A DNA stretch of 64,000 bases from Cardiobacterium hominis (GTDB lineage: Bacteria > Pseudomonadota > Gammaproteobacteria > Cardiobacteriales > Cardiobacteriaceae), in assembly GCF_900637305.1 (NCBI RefSeq), contig NZ_LR134365.1, positions 923,501-987,500 of the forward strand, read 5' to 3'. A model generated the notes under the pieces. That model was given only the letters and a program-made list of their open reading frames with translations, did no database searches and was not told the DNA's origin. A program made the translations under genes and the position numbers. Below, in pieces: positions 27,107 to 35,852 of the stretch (the stretch's first letter is position 1; each line of letters starts with the position of its first letter).

Positions 27107-27545
27107 GAAGGACCTGTTCAAAATCCTCATCCTCCGCTTCGCAGGGGAGGATGAACAAGCCCCTCTCCCTCTGGGACTGGAACAGCTCACGCAGTGAGAG
27201 AGGGGTTGGGGTGAGGGCAGGGATAAACAAACTTCGCATGCAAGATACGCGTGAGGACTACCTCGTTTTGAATAACGCCGTCGCTACGCGACTTGTCACA
27301 CCCCCCTCCCCGGGTTCCCTTGAAAAAGTCGTTCGTCTTTTTCAAGGGAATCCCGACCCTCCCCCGCTTCGCAGGGGAGGATGAACAAGCTCCTCTCCCG
27401 GTGTGACAAGCATTGCTCGCGTAGCGACAAGTATTGTTTGCGAAGCAAGAGAGAGAGGTTAGAGTGGGGGCAGCAAATGTGAAAAATGGGAACCTTACTT
27501 CAAGAACCATATTGCCCGCCCCTTACCCCGCATCTGCCCGCAGGC
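27107..27545. repeat. Composite block of nested dispersed repeats
   Basis: About 440 bases without a gene. Two copies of the motif CGCTTCGCAGGGGAGGATGA occur. A hairpin CCCTTGAAAAAG/CTTTTTCAAGGG is present at about 27318-27350. The sequence TCGCTACGCGACTTGTCACA is matched in inverse by GTGTGACAAG...CGTAGCGA. The first part resembles the 190-bp elements (CCCCTCTCCC...GAGAGGGGTTGGGGTGAGGG) but with 21 extra bases inside the hairpin. Confidence 0.65.
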
Positions 27546-27558
27546 TCTAAACAGATTC

Positions 27559-28044
27559 TCACGGGCGTAGCTGCCGCTCAATCTCCGCCTGCGCCGTGGG
27601 GCTGACCGCGAACACCGTCAGAATGGCGTTCAGCCCCTTCTGCGCCGTCGCGCTTAAATCATCGCGGCAGACCTCGACGTCGCCCCACACGACCGGGCGG
27701 ACAAGACTCATCGCCGCCTCATCGCCCGCTGGGTTATGCCACGCCGCGCCGCTGATAGTGCCGTAGCGGTAGCGGCGGCTGGCGGGGTCATAAGTCAGCA
27801 CGCCATCGCCGTTTCCCATCTCGTTCACAAAGCGCCAGACCTGTGCGACGCCCGCGCGAATACTGCCCGCCTTCGCCTCGGGCTGCGCGTCGCGGTAATG
27901 CGCCGCGAGGATTTCGCGCGAAACACCGGGGCGGGCGACGGCAGCGATATGCCGCCAACCGATAGCGACAATACCGCGCTGATAAAAAGCGTGATAGTGA
28001 CAACCCTGCGCGCTGCGTACCATCCAGAGTTTGCCCGCGCTCAT
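27559..28044 (-). CDS. Stand-alone protein resembling the N-terminal domain of Mrr-like enzymes
   Basis: The 161-residue protein begins MSAGKLWMVRSAQGCHYHAF and continues YQRGIVAIGW. Then WRFVNEMGNGDGVLTYDPAS and YRYGTISG follow. This pattern is seen at the N-terminus of Mrr-type restriction proteins, a PUA/EVE-like fold. No catalytic nuclease domain (D-ExK) is present. The start overlaps the stop of the DsbA-family gene (ATGA). The repeat block follows its stop closely, so loss of a C-terminal domain is possible. Confidence 0.5.
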   Translation of the reverse strand: MSAGKLWMVRSAQGCHYHAFYQRGIVAIGWRHIAAVARPGVSREILAAHYRDAQPEAKAGSIRAGVAQVWRFVNEMGNGDGVLTYDPASRRYRYGTISGAAWHNPAGDEAAMSLVRPVVWGDVEVCRDDLSATAQKGLNAILTVFAVSPTAQAEIERQLRP

Positions 28045-28712
28045 GACAATGCGCAGCCGCTGCTGTCGCAAGTCGCGCCGCGGGCGTCCGCGTTTTGTCG
28101 CGCTTGCAGGACGCGGACAAATTCGGTGACGTCCTGCGCCCCGGCAATCGCCATCTGGCCGTCGATGAGGAAATACGGCACGCCGCGGATGCCCAGCTCC
28201 GCCGCGCGGCGTTCGTCGGCGCGTACCGCGTCGGCATACAGGTCGCTCGCCAGCACTTCGTCGATAGCTGCCGCTTCCAGCCCGGCTTCTTGCGCCAGCA
28301 CGCGTAACACCGCCGGGTTGCCGATTTCCTGCCCTTCGCTGAAGTAGGCGCGCAGGAAGCGGTCTTTGACCACACCGCCAAGCCCGACGCTTTTGCCGAG
28401 GTGCAGCAGGCGGTGCGCGTCGAAGGTATTGCCCGGTTTAGCGTCGCGCCAGCGAAATTCCAGGCCGACCGCCCGTGCCGCCGCTTCTTCGTGCGCCAGC
28501 ACGCCAAGCGCGTAGTCTTCGTCCATGCCGTAGAGGGTGTGCAAGACGCCGGGCAGCGGCATGCCGTAGCTGGGCGGCGCGTGCGGATTGAGCTCAAAGC
28601 TGTGCCATTCGATGTCGGCGTTGATGCCGGTTTGCGCGAGCGCCAGTTCCAGCTTGCGTTTGCCAATGGTGCAGAACGGGCAGATCACGTCCGACCAGAT
28701 GTCGATTTTCAT
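28041..28712 (-). CDS. DsbA-family (FrnE-like) thiol oxidoreductase
   Basis: The 223-residue thioredoxin-fold protein shows DVICPFCTIGKRKLELAL, with active site CPFC near residues 11-14, and GIRGVPYFLIDGQMAI with the cis-proline. There is no signal peptide, so it is cytoplasmic like FrnE. The tail TCDSSGC adds two further cysteines. ATG 28712 follows GGAGAACCC. Confidence 0.9.
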   Translation of the reverse strand: MKIDIWSDVICPFCTIGKRKLELALAQTGINADIEWHSFELNPHAPPSYGMPLPGVLHTLYGMDEDYALGVLAHEEAAARAVGLEFRWRDAKPGNTFDAHRLLHLGKSVGLGGVVKDRFLRAYFSEGQEIGNPAVLRVLAQEAGLEAAAIDEVLASDLYADAVRADERRAAELGIRGVPYFLIDGQMAIAGAQDVTEFVRVLQARQNADARGATCDSSGCALS

Positions 28713-28919
28713 GGGTTCTCCTTTTGTTTGGCGACGAGATGGGGGCGATGCGCGCAATCAAAAGCCGCCCCGGTGGGCGGCGGTATGGTGGTGATTATTG
28801 TCCGTACAACGTCGTCCGCCGGACGCTAGCGCGTATTTTCCCGTTCAGATTGAAGCCGGGGACGGCGGGCGTGGCGTCGGCGGACTGCGGAAGCCGGGAT
28901 AGGTGGGGTATTGCCGGTG

Positions 28920-29396
28920 CTATTCAGGCAGGGAGCATTCCTCCTGCACGACAAACTCGCAGTCTTTGCCTTGGGCGGCGGTGCATTGCTGCATGGCATC
29001 CAGCGGTGCCTGCCCCGGTTGCGGCGAAAGGGCGGAGAATATTTTCAGGACTTCGGAAATCTCACCCGTCGTTACGCTGAGGCATTGGTTGGCATAGTCA
29101 TAGACCTGGCAGGTGTGGCCGCTCTTCTGATTGCACGCTTGCAGCGCCATCTTTCTGGCGCTTTCTTTTGAAGAAAGACTGATGACGGAAGCGAACATTG
29201 TGCGGCTATCCCATAAGCCGTTGGGATTGGCATAAATGGCAAATGCGCCATAGCGGCTTTCGCGCACCGGCGGCGGGGACGTGTCGCTTGAGGAAGACGA
29301 CCTGTTTAGATAATACTCGGACGATTCGTAGTAGCCGATAGGAGGCGTGTAGCTGGGGACATACCCGCCCGCAATCGCCCCCGCCGGTGTTATCCT
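28920..29396 (-). CDS. DUF4189-like protein, N-terminus unresolved
   Basis: From ~29330 to the stop at 28920 the frame reads SRYGAFAIYANPNGLW, ISLSSKESARKMALQACNQK and CQVYDYANQCLSVTTGE. Conserved cysteines and a SxxxARxxAL pattern resemble the secreted DUF4189 family. No start codon with a signal peptide is found. The frame stays open upstream across the opposite-strand nucleotidyltransferase gene, probably by chance. The gene may have lost its 5' end when the neighbouring pair was inserted. Confidence 0.5.
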   Translation of the reverse strand, partial: RITPAGAIAGGYVPSYTPPIGYYESSEYYLNRSSSSSDTSPPPVRESRYGAFAIYANPNGLWDSRTMFASVISLSSKESARKMALQACNQKSGHTCQVYDYANQCLSVTTGEISEVLKIFSALSPQPGQAPLDAMQQCTAAQGKDCEFVVQEECSLPE

Positions 29397-29423
29397 GCCG
29401 CATCTTTTGCTGGAGAGAACACC

Positions 29424-30182
29424 ATGCAACCCATCCCCGCCAAACTCGCCACGCTGGCACAACAAGAAAACCTGCATTTTCTCCTCGCCGTGGAAAGCGG
29501 CAGCCGCGCCTGGGGCTTCGCCTCGCCCGACAGCGATTACGACGTGCGCGCGCTTTACATCCGCCCGTCCGCGCATTATCTGGCGATTGACGAAGGCAAG
29601 GACACTTTTGAATTTATTGAAGATGAATGGTTTGACGTCGGCGCCTGGGACATCCGCAAGGCGCTGCGTCTTTTGCGCAAAAGCAACGCAGTGCTGCTCG
29701 AATGGCTGCGCTCGCCGGTGGTTTATGCCGCAGACAGCGCCTTTGTCCGCGACCTGAACACCCTCGCGCCGCAGTACGCGCAGGCCGCGCCGCTGTTGCA
29801 CCACTACCGCGGCATCGCGCGCAATGCCCTCGGCGCGATGGATTTGCACGGCGAGATTCGCCTGAAAAAATGGTTTTACGTCCTGCGCCCGCTGCTCGCC
29901 GCGCGTTGGGCGGTGCAGCGCGGCGGCATCCCGCCGATGACGCTTGCCGAACTGATGGCAGACCTGCCGCCCGCCGCCGTCGCCGAAATCCGCGACCTCA
30001 TCGCCCTCAAAAGCGGGCAAGCGGAAAACTACCGCCACCGCCTGAGCGCCTCGCTCATCGCGCTTACCAAAACGCTCGCCGCCGAAGTCGCCGCGCTCAC
30101 CGCACCCGCGCCGCCCGCACCTGCCACCGCGCCGCTCGACGCGCTCTTTCGCACCACCTTGCAGCGGGTGTATCCATGCTGA
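29424..30182 (+). CDS. Nucleotidyltransferase-fold protein 1 of a tandem pair
   Basis: The 252-residue protein has the minimal nucleotidyltransferase signature AVESGSRAWGFASPDSDYDVR (GS, then D-x-D) near residues 20-40, of the kind called RlaP/PF10127. The helical C-terminal half ends in an Ala/Pro-rich stretch. Function is unknown; family members sit beside RNA ligases or in defence regions. GGAGAG precedes the ATG. It overlaps the next gene, a second member of the same family, by seven bases. Confidence 0.78.
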   Translation: MQPIPAKLATLAQQENLHFLLAVESGSRAWGFASPDSDYDVRALYIRPSAHYLAIDEGKDTFEFIEDEWFDVGAWDIRKALRLLRKSNAVLLEWLRSPVVYAADSAFVRDLNTLAPQYAQAAPLLHHYRGIARNALGAMDLHGEIRLKKWFYVLRPLLAARWAVQRGGIPPMTLAELMADLPPAAVAEIRDLIALKSGQAENYRHRLSASLIALTKTLAAEVAALTAPAPPAPATAPLDALFRTTLQRVYPC

Positions 30183-31231
30183 CGCTTGCCGACCTGCACG
30201 CGGAAAACCTCATCCTCTTTGAGGCCATCTCCGGCAGCCACGCCTACGGCCTCGCCACGCCGCAGTCCGATACCGACATCAAGGGCGTTTTCTACCTGCC
30301 GCGCCGCCTTTACTACGGCCTCGACTACCTCCCGCAAATCAGCGACGCGAGCAACGACACCACCTACTACGAACTGGGGCGGTTCGTCGAACTGCTCCTC
30401 GCCAGCAACCCGACCGCACTCGAACTGCTCGCCGCGCCGCCGGACACCATCCGCCAACGCGCGCCGCTGATGGATGCGCTGCGCCCGGCGTGGTTTCTCA
30501 GCAAGGCGTGCCAGCAAACCTTCGCCGGCTACGCGCTCGGCCAAATCAAAAAAGCGCGCGGCCTCAACAAAAAAATCAACGCGCCCGTCGCCGCGAAAAC
30601 CCCGCTCGACTTCTGCCACATTCTCGATGGTGCGCGCGCCCTGCCACTTGCCGCCTGGCTCGCCCGCAGCGGGTGCGAGCAGCGCCGCATCGGCCTCGTC
30701 CGCCTGGCGCACGCGCGCGACCTCTACGCCATTTACTACGACGCAGACGGCAGCCGTGGCTACCGCGGCATCCAGCGTCACCCTGCCGCGACCGGCCTCT
30801 GCACGGAAAGCGTCGCCCCGGACAGCGCACCGCTCGCCTACCTGAGCTACAACGCCGACGGCTACAGCGCGCACTGCCGCCATTTCGCCGAATACCAACA
30901 ATGGGCGCGCGAACGCAACCCGGCGCGCTACGCCAGCACCCAGGCGCACGGCCAGGGCTACGACGCGAAAAACCTGATGCACACCATCCGCCTGCTCGAA
31001 ACCGCGCGCGACCTCGCCCGCGATGGCACACTGCGCGTGCGCCGCGACAACCGCGACGAACTGCTCGCCATCAAACACGGCGCGTTCACCTACGACGCAC
31101 TACTCACTCGCGCCGAAGCGCTAATGACAGAAAGCGCGGCGCTGTTTGCCGCATCATCCTTGCCGGACGCGGTGGACAAAGAGGCGGCGATCGCGGCATT
31201 GGTGGCGATGCGCGAGGCGTTGTATGGCTAG
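30176..31231 (+). CDS. Nucleotidyltransferase-fold protein 2 of a tandem pair
   Basis: The 351-residue protein carries EAISGSHAYGLATPQSDTDI (GS...DxD) near residues 15-35. A helical region follows with AYALGQIKKARGLNKKI-like spacing and a late HGQGYDAKNLMHTIRLLETA. Sequence similarity to gene 1 is mostly limited to the N-terminal active-site region. The seven-base overlap implies translational coupling and perhaps a hetero-complex. Substrate is unknown. Confidence 0.78.
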   Translation: MLTLADLHAENLILFEAISGSHAYGLATPQSDTDIKGVFYLPRRLYYGLDYLPQISDASNDTTYYELGRFVELLLASNPTALELLAAPPDTIRQRAPLMDALRPAWFLSKACQQTFAGYALGQIKKARGLNKKINAPVAAKTPLDFCHILDGARALPLAAWLARSGCEQRRIGLVRLAHARDLYAIYYDADGSRGYRGIQRHPAATGLCTESVAPDSAPLAYLSYNADGYSAHCRHFAEYQQWARERNPARYASTQAHGQGYDAKNLMHTIRLLETARDLARDGTLRVRRDNRDELLAIKHGAFTYDALLTRAEALMTESAALFAASSLPDAVDKEAAIAALVAMREALYG

Positions 31232-31351
31232 AACCGGTTTTGTCGGGTTACGCGCTGCGCGCGGTTTACACATTCCTTCCCCCGCGAAGCGGGAGCGCCT
31301 TGGCGCACCGTCGCGTTCAAATAATTGCAAGGAAAATCGGCGGTTTTTCTG

Positions 31352-32347
31352 CTACCACCCCTGCGTGTGTGCGGCGACGAGGTCGGCGAGCAGTTCGATG
31401 TGCGCTGGGTCGTCGTTAAGCGCCGGGATGTAGTCGTAGTGCGTGCCGCCGTGTTGCAGGAAGAGGCTGCGGTTGGTCATCGCCATTTCTTCGAGGGTTT
31501 CGAGGCAGTCGGCGGTAAAGCCGGGGCAGATGATGCGGATGTTTTTGTAGCCTTCTGCGGCGAGCGCCTGGATGGTTTCGTCGGCGTAGGGCTGCAGCCA
31601 GGGTTCGTTGCCAAAGCGTGATTGGTAGACGAGGCGGTAGCGTTCGGCGGGCAGTTGCAGTTCGGCGGCGACGGCGGCGACGGTCGCTTCGCATTGGCGC
31701 GGGTAGGGGTCGCCTTCGGTGGCGTAGCGTGCGGGCAGGCCGTGGAAGGAGAACAGCAGTTGTTCGGTCGCGCCGTGGGCGAGGGTGTGGCGACGGATGC
31801 TGTCGGCAAGCGCGGCGATGTAGCGCGGGTGGGTGTGCCAGTCGCGCACCAGGCGCAGTTCGGGGATGGCGCGCTGGTTGGCAAGCGCCTGGGCGACGCC
31901 GTCAAAGACGCTGGCGGTGGTGGCGTCGCTGTACTGCGGGTACATCGGCACGATGAGCAGTTTTTCGACGCCACGGGCGGCGAGGTCGCGCAGGGCGTTT
32001 TTGATGGACGGCTGGCCGTAGCGCATGGCGCTTGCGACGTGGTAGTGGCCGAGGCCGCGTGCGGCGAGGGTGCTGCGCAGGGCGAGGGTTTGCCGCGCGG
32101 TGATGGCAATGAGCGGCGCGCCGTCTTCTTGCCAGATTTGCCGGTAGGCGTGCGCGGAGCGTTTGGGGCGGGTATTCAGCACGATGCCGTGCAGGATGGG
32201 CAGCCATTTCCAGCGCGGCAGGTCGATGACGCGGCGGTCAGAGAGGAATTCGTTGAGGTAGGGGCGCAGCGCTTTTTTGGTCGGTGCGGCGGGCGAGCCG
32301 AGGTTGATGAGCAGGACGGCGATGGGTGAGGTAGGGGGCATGGGCAT
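31352..32347 (-). CDS. hemH: Ferrochelatase
   Basis: The 331-residue enzyme inserts ferrous iron into protoporphyrin IX to make haem. Visible motifs are LLINLGSPAAPTKKALRPYL, PMYPQYSDATTASVFD, LLFSFHGLPARYA (catalytic His) and SRFGNEPWLQPY. Two ATGs (32347, 32341) are possible; the first is used. No clear ribosome site separates them. Confidence 0.95.
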   Translation of the reverse strand: MPMPPTSPIAVLLINLGSPAAPTKKALRPYLNEFLSDRRVIDLPRWKWLPILHGIVLNTRPKRSAHAYRQIWQEDGAPLIAITARQTLALRSTLAARGLGHYHVASAMRYGQPSIKNALRDLAARGVEKLLIVPMYPQYSDATTASVFDGVAQALANQRAIPELRLVRDWHTHPRYIAALADSIRRHTLAHGATEQLLFSFHGLPARYATEGDPYPRQCEATVAAVAAELQLPAERYRLVYQSRFGNEPWLQPYADETIQALAAEGYKNIRIICPGFTADCLETLEEMAMTNRSLFLQHGGTHYDYIPALNDDPAHIELLADLVAAHTQGW

Positions 32348-32458
32348 GGGGATTTTTGCGGGGTGAAATGTGGCGAAGCGACGATGGGAGGGTCGTCGCT
32401 TCGTGGTTTTACACGCCTTCCCCGCTGCGCAGGGGGGGGGAGTGTTCAGGGTATGTTT

Positions 32459-33337
32459 TTAGAGTTCGAGGTTTTTCAGATACTCGCGGAAGCCTTCGCC
32501 CAGTTCGGGGTGGCGCAGGCCGAGTTCGACGTTGGCTTCGAGGTAGCCCAGTTTGTCGCCGCAGTCGTAGCGTTTGCCGTCAAAGCGGTAGGCGAGCACG
32601 GTGCGTTCTTTGATGAGCGCGCTGATGGCATCGGTCAGCTGGATTTCGCCGCCCGCGCCTTTCGGCGTGTTTTTCAAAAGCTGCATGATGTAGCCGGGCA
32701 GGATGTAGCGCCCGATAACGGCTTGGGTGGAAGGTGCGGTCGCCGGGTCGGGTTTTTCGACGATGGCATCGACGGTCACGATTTGTTCGGAGAGCGCCGC
32801 GCCTTCGGTGATGATGCCGTAGCGTTTGGTGTCTTCGCGCGGCACGTCCATTACGCCCAGCACGCCCTGCTGGTGTTTTTCAAAGACTTCCACCATTTGC
32901 CGCATCACGGATTTGCCTTCGTTGATGACAAGGTCGTCGGCCAGCAGGATGGCAAAGGGGCGGTCGCGCACGATGGGCTCGGCGCAGAGAACGGCATGCC
33001 CCAGCCCCATCGCCATTTCCTGACGGATGTAGGTAACGCTCATGTCGCGCGGCTTGATGCTGCGCACCAGTTGCAGGAATTCTTTTTTGCCGCGCTGCTC
33101 CAGCTCGGTTTCCAGTTCGTAGGCGACGTCGTAGTGTTCGGTAATCGCCCATTTGTTGCGGCCTGTCACGAAGACCATGTTGCGGATGCCCGCTTCGTAG
33201 GCTTCTTCGACCGCGTATTGAATCAGCGGTTTATCGACGACCGGCAGCATTTCTTTCGGCGTTGCCTTGGTCGCGGGCAGAAAGCGCGTGCCAAATCCGG
33301 CGACCGGGAACACGGCAAGTTTTACGGCTTCACTCAT
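32459..33337 (-). CDS. galU: UTP--glucose-1-phosphate uridylyltransferase
   Basis: The 292-residue enzyme makes UDP-glucose. It begins with the nucleotide-binding loop VFPVAGFGTRFLPATKATPK and has MLPVVDKPLIQYAVEEA, LLADDLV and the DCGDKLGY motif near the end. It is followed upstream on the same strand by radA, 12 bases away. Confidence 0.96.
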   Translation of the reverse strand: MSEAVKLAVFPVAGFGTRFLPATKATPKEMLPVVDKPLIQYAVEEAYEAGIRNMVFVTGRNKWAITEHYDVAYELETELEQRGKKEFLQLVRSIKPRDMSVTYIRQEMAMGLGHAVLCAEPIVRDRPFAILLADDLVINEGKSVMRQMVEVFEKHQQGVLGVMDVPREDTKRYGIITEGAALSEQIVTVDAIVEKPDPATAPSTQAVIGRYILPGYIMQLLKNTPKGAGGEIQLTDAISALIKERTVLAYRFDGKRYDCGDKLGYLEANVELGLRHPELGEGFREYLKNLEL

Positions 33338-33348
33338 GGGATTTTCTC

Positions 33349-34725
33349 CTATAGGGATGAGAGTACGTCAAGGGCGGCGGCGAGCGTCGCAACCGCGTGA
33401 ATTTGCAGGCCGCGCATTGTAGCAGAGCCGCGCGGCTTGTTCCCTTCGGGCAAGATGACCTGTTTGAAACCGTGCTGCGCGGCCGCCTTGATGCGCGCCT
33501 CGCCGTTCGCCACCGGGCGCAGTTCACCCGCCAGGCCGACCTCGCCCATGATGACCACATCGCGCGGAATGGCAACGCCGCGCAGGCTGGAATGCGCCGC
33601 CGCCAGCACCGCCAAATCTGCTGCCGGTTCGCTGATTTTCAGGCCGCCGACGACGTTCACATAGACGTCCATGTCGTGCAGCGAGACGCCGCCGTGGCGG
33701 TGCAACACCGCGAGCAGCATCGCCAGCCGCCCGCTGTCAAAACCCAGCGCGGTGCGGCGCGCATAACCACCGCCGCCGCCATCAACCAGCGCCTGCACCT
33801 CGACCAAGAGCGCGCGCGAGCCTTCCCACACCGGAAAAACGGCGCTGCCCGGCTGCTGCCCGTCCGGGCGCGAGAGGAAAATCGCCGACGGGTTGCTCAC
33901 CGGCTTCAAGCCATTCTCCAGCATGGCGAACATCCCCAGCTCATTGACCGGGCCGAAGCGGTTTTTCACCGCGCGCAGCATGCGGAAGCGGCTACCCGCC
34001 TCGCTTTCAAAATACAGCACCGTATCGACCATATGCTCCAGCACGCGGGGGCCGGCAATCGCGCCCTCCTTGGTAACGTGGCCGATGAGAAAGACCGTCG
34101 TGCCGCTCGACTTGGCAAAGCGCACCAACTGCGCTGCGCACTCGCGCAACTGGCTGACCGCACCCGGCGCGGCAGAAAGCGCCTCACTGTAAAGCGTCTG
34201 AATCGAATCGACCACCAGCACCGCCGGCTGCTCCGCCGCGGCCGTTGCCAAAATACGCTCAATCTGCGTTTCACTGAAAAGCACGATGCGCTCGCGGGCG
34301 AGCCCCAGCCGCTCGGCGCGCAGCCCAATCTGGCGCGGCGACTCCTCGCCGCTGACATACAAACACGGCATCGACTGCGCCAAATGATGCACCGTCTGCA
34401 ACAACAGCGTCGATTTGCCGATGCCCGGGTCACCGCCAATCAGCACCACGCTGCCGCGCACCAGCCCGCCGCCGAGAACGCGGTCAAACTCGCTGATGCC
34501 GCTTGGTACCAGCGTCTCCGCCTGCAATTCCACCGCATCGAGCCGCTGCACCTGTCCGGCAGCAACCCCGGCATAACCACCGCCCTTGCCCGCGCGCGGC
34601 GGCGCGACCGGCGCAGCTTCCTCCTCCAGCGTGTTCCAGGCGCCGCACTCGTGGCACTGCCCCTGCCATTTCGGATACGCCGCACCACAATCGCGGCAGA
34701 CAAAACGCGACTTCGCCTTAGCCAT
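33349..34725 (-). CDS. radA: DNA repair protein RadA
   Basis: The 458-residue protein has an N-terminal C4 zinc finger (CRDCGAAYPKWQGQCHEC) and a RecA-like ATPase with GGDPGIGKSTLL. The KNRFGPVNELGMF motif and a C-terminal Lon-like domain (MGEVGLAGELRPV) follow. RadA drives branch migration during recombination and transformation. It overlaps alr by eight bases. Confidence 0.96.
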   Translation of the reverse strand: MAKAKSRFVCRDCGAAYPKWQGQCHECGAWNTLEEEAAPVAPPRAGKGGGYAGVAAGQVQRLDAVELQAETLVPSGISEFDRVLGGGLVRGSVVLIGGDPGIGKSTLLLQTVHHLAQSMPCLYVSGEESPRQIGLRAERLGLARERIVLFSETQIERILATAAAEQPAVLVVDSIQTLYSEALSAAPGAVSQLRECAAQLVRFAKSSGTTVFLIGHVTKEGAIAGPRVLEHMVDTVLYFESEAGSRFRMLRAVKNRFGPVNELGMFAMLENGLKPVSNPSAIFLSRPDGQQPGSAVFPVWEGSRALLVEVQALVDGGGGGYARRTALGFDSGRLAMLLAVLHRHGGVSLHDMDVYVNVVGGLKISEPAADLAVLAAAHSSLRGVAIPRDVVIMGEVGLAGELRPVANGEARIKAAAQHGFKQVILPEGNKPRGSATMRGLQIHAVATLAAALDVLSSL

Positions 34726-35785
34726 CGACCACCTCCGCGCGCACCCGCGCCGTCAGCATCGTCGTCAGCGTATAAGGAATCGTCGCCGCCTGCGCCGCGA
34801 CCCGCTCCGCCGGATTGCCCTCACCAAACACCAGCACCGCATCACCGACCGCCGCCGTATCCTCGCCCAGCCAGAGCAGCGCCATATCCATCGCCACCCG
34901 CCCGACCAGCGGATAACGTTTGCCGTTGAGCAGCAATTGCACCGCGCCGCTTACAATCGCGCGCGGAAAACCATCGCCGTAGCCCAGCGCGATGGTTGCG
35001 AGATTACCCGCCACCTGCGCCTGAAACCCGTGACTATAACCGGCAAAATCGCCCGCTTGCAGCCGCCTGACTGCCAGCACCTGGGTTTGCAACGACAACA
35101 CCGGACGCAAGCCGAGCCGCGCCGCGTCACCATCGGCAAACGGCGACATTCCGTAGAGGGCGAGTCCGGCACGTACCACCTCGCCGCGCGCTTCAGGTAG
35201 GGCAAAGAGCGCCGCTGAATTGGCGAGACAGCGTTGCCAACCGGCGGGCAGGGCGAGCGCATCCAGCCGCGCCAACTGCGCCTGCGCGTCGCTTAAATCC
35301 TCCGCATCGGCACAAGCAAAATGCGAAGCGACGCCGAGCCAGCGCACCTGCTGGAGCGAGAGCACCTGCGGCAACCAGCTTGCCGCATCAGCGGCGGCAA
35401 AACCGAGGCGGTGCATGCCCGAATCCACCTTGACCCACGCCGAAATGCCGTCCACCCCGCGTAGCCAGGCGAGCTGCTCCGGCGAATGCACACACGGCAC
35501 AAAATCGTGCTGCGCGCAGAGCGCCGCCTCATCTGCGGCAAAAATCCCCTCCAGCAACAGCACCGGCTGGCCAACGCCCAACTGGCGCAGCTGCAAGGCC
35601 TCATCCATGGACGCGACGGCAAAACCGTCCACATCCGTGAGCGCAGGCAAAACATTCGCCACGCCATGCCCGTAGGCATCGGCTTTTACCACCGCAACCA
35701 ACTTCGCCGCCCCTGCCTGCTGGCGCAACACCCGCACATTGTGGCGCAGCGCCGCCACATCAATCACCTTCACCAAAGGACGCAT
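34718..35785 (-). CDS. alr: Alanine racemase
   Basis: The 355-residue PLP enzyme supplies D-alanine for peptidoglycan. AVVKADAYGHG holds the PLP lysine and VDSGMHRLGF and YGMSPFADGD follow. The catalytic tyrosine is in AGYSHGF. ATG 35785 gives MRPLVKVID; longer upstream frames run into the csm6-like gene's terminator and are rejected. A TATAAT in the loop of that hairpin could be its promoter. Confidence 0.94.
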   Translation of the reverse strand: MRPLVKVIDVAALRHNVRVLRQQAGAAKLVAVVKADAYGHGVANVLPALTDVDGFAVASMDEALQLRQLGVGQPVLLLEGIFAADEAALCAQHDFVPCVHSPEQLAWLRGVDGISAWVKVDSGMHRLGFAAADAASWLPQVLSLQQVRWLGVASHFACADAEDLSDAQAQLARLDALALPAGWQRCLANSAALFALPEARGEVVRAGLALYGMSPFADGDAARLGLRPVLSLQTQVLAVRRLQAGDFAGYSHGFQAQVAGNLATIALGYGDGFPRAIVSGAVQLLLNGKRYPLVGRVAMDMALLWLGEDTAAVGDAVLVFGEGNPAERVAAQAATIPYTLTTMLTARVRAEVVDG

Positions 35786-35797
35786 CTCGCACTCCAG

Positions 35798-35826
35798 AAA
35801 AAAGAAAGGCCGCATTATAGCGGCCT
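35798..35826 (-). terminator. Terminator after the csm6-like gene
   Basis: Minus-strand stem AGGCCGC/GCGGCCT (35807-35813, 35820-35826) followed by a T-rich tract. The loop contains TATAAT on the same strand, possibly the alr -10. Confidence 0.7.
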
Positions 35827-35852
35827 GAGCGGGTGGCGATTGCGGCGCGCCA

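Noticed and set aside
29423..30038. N-terminal extension of the DUF4189-like frame
   Set aside because: It is antisense to the first nucleotidyltransferase gene and does not look like a signal peptide or a conserved domain.
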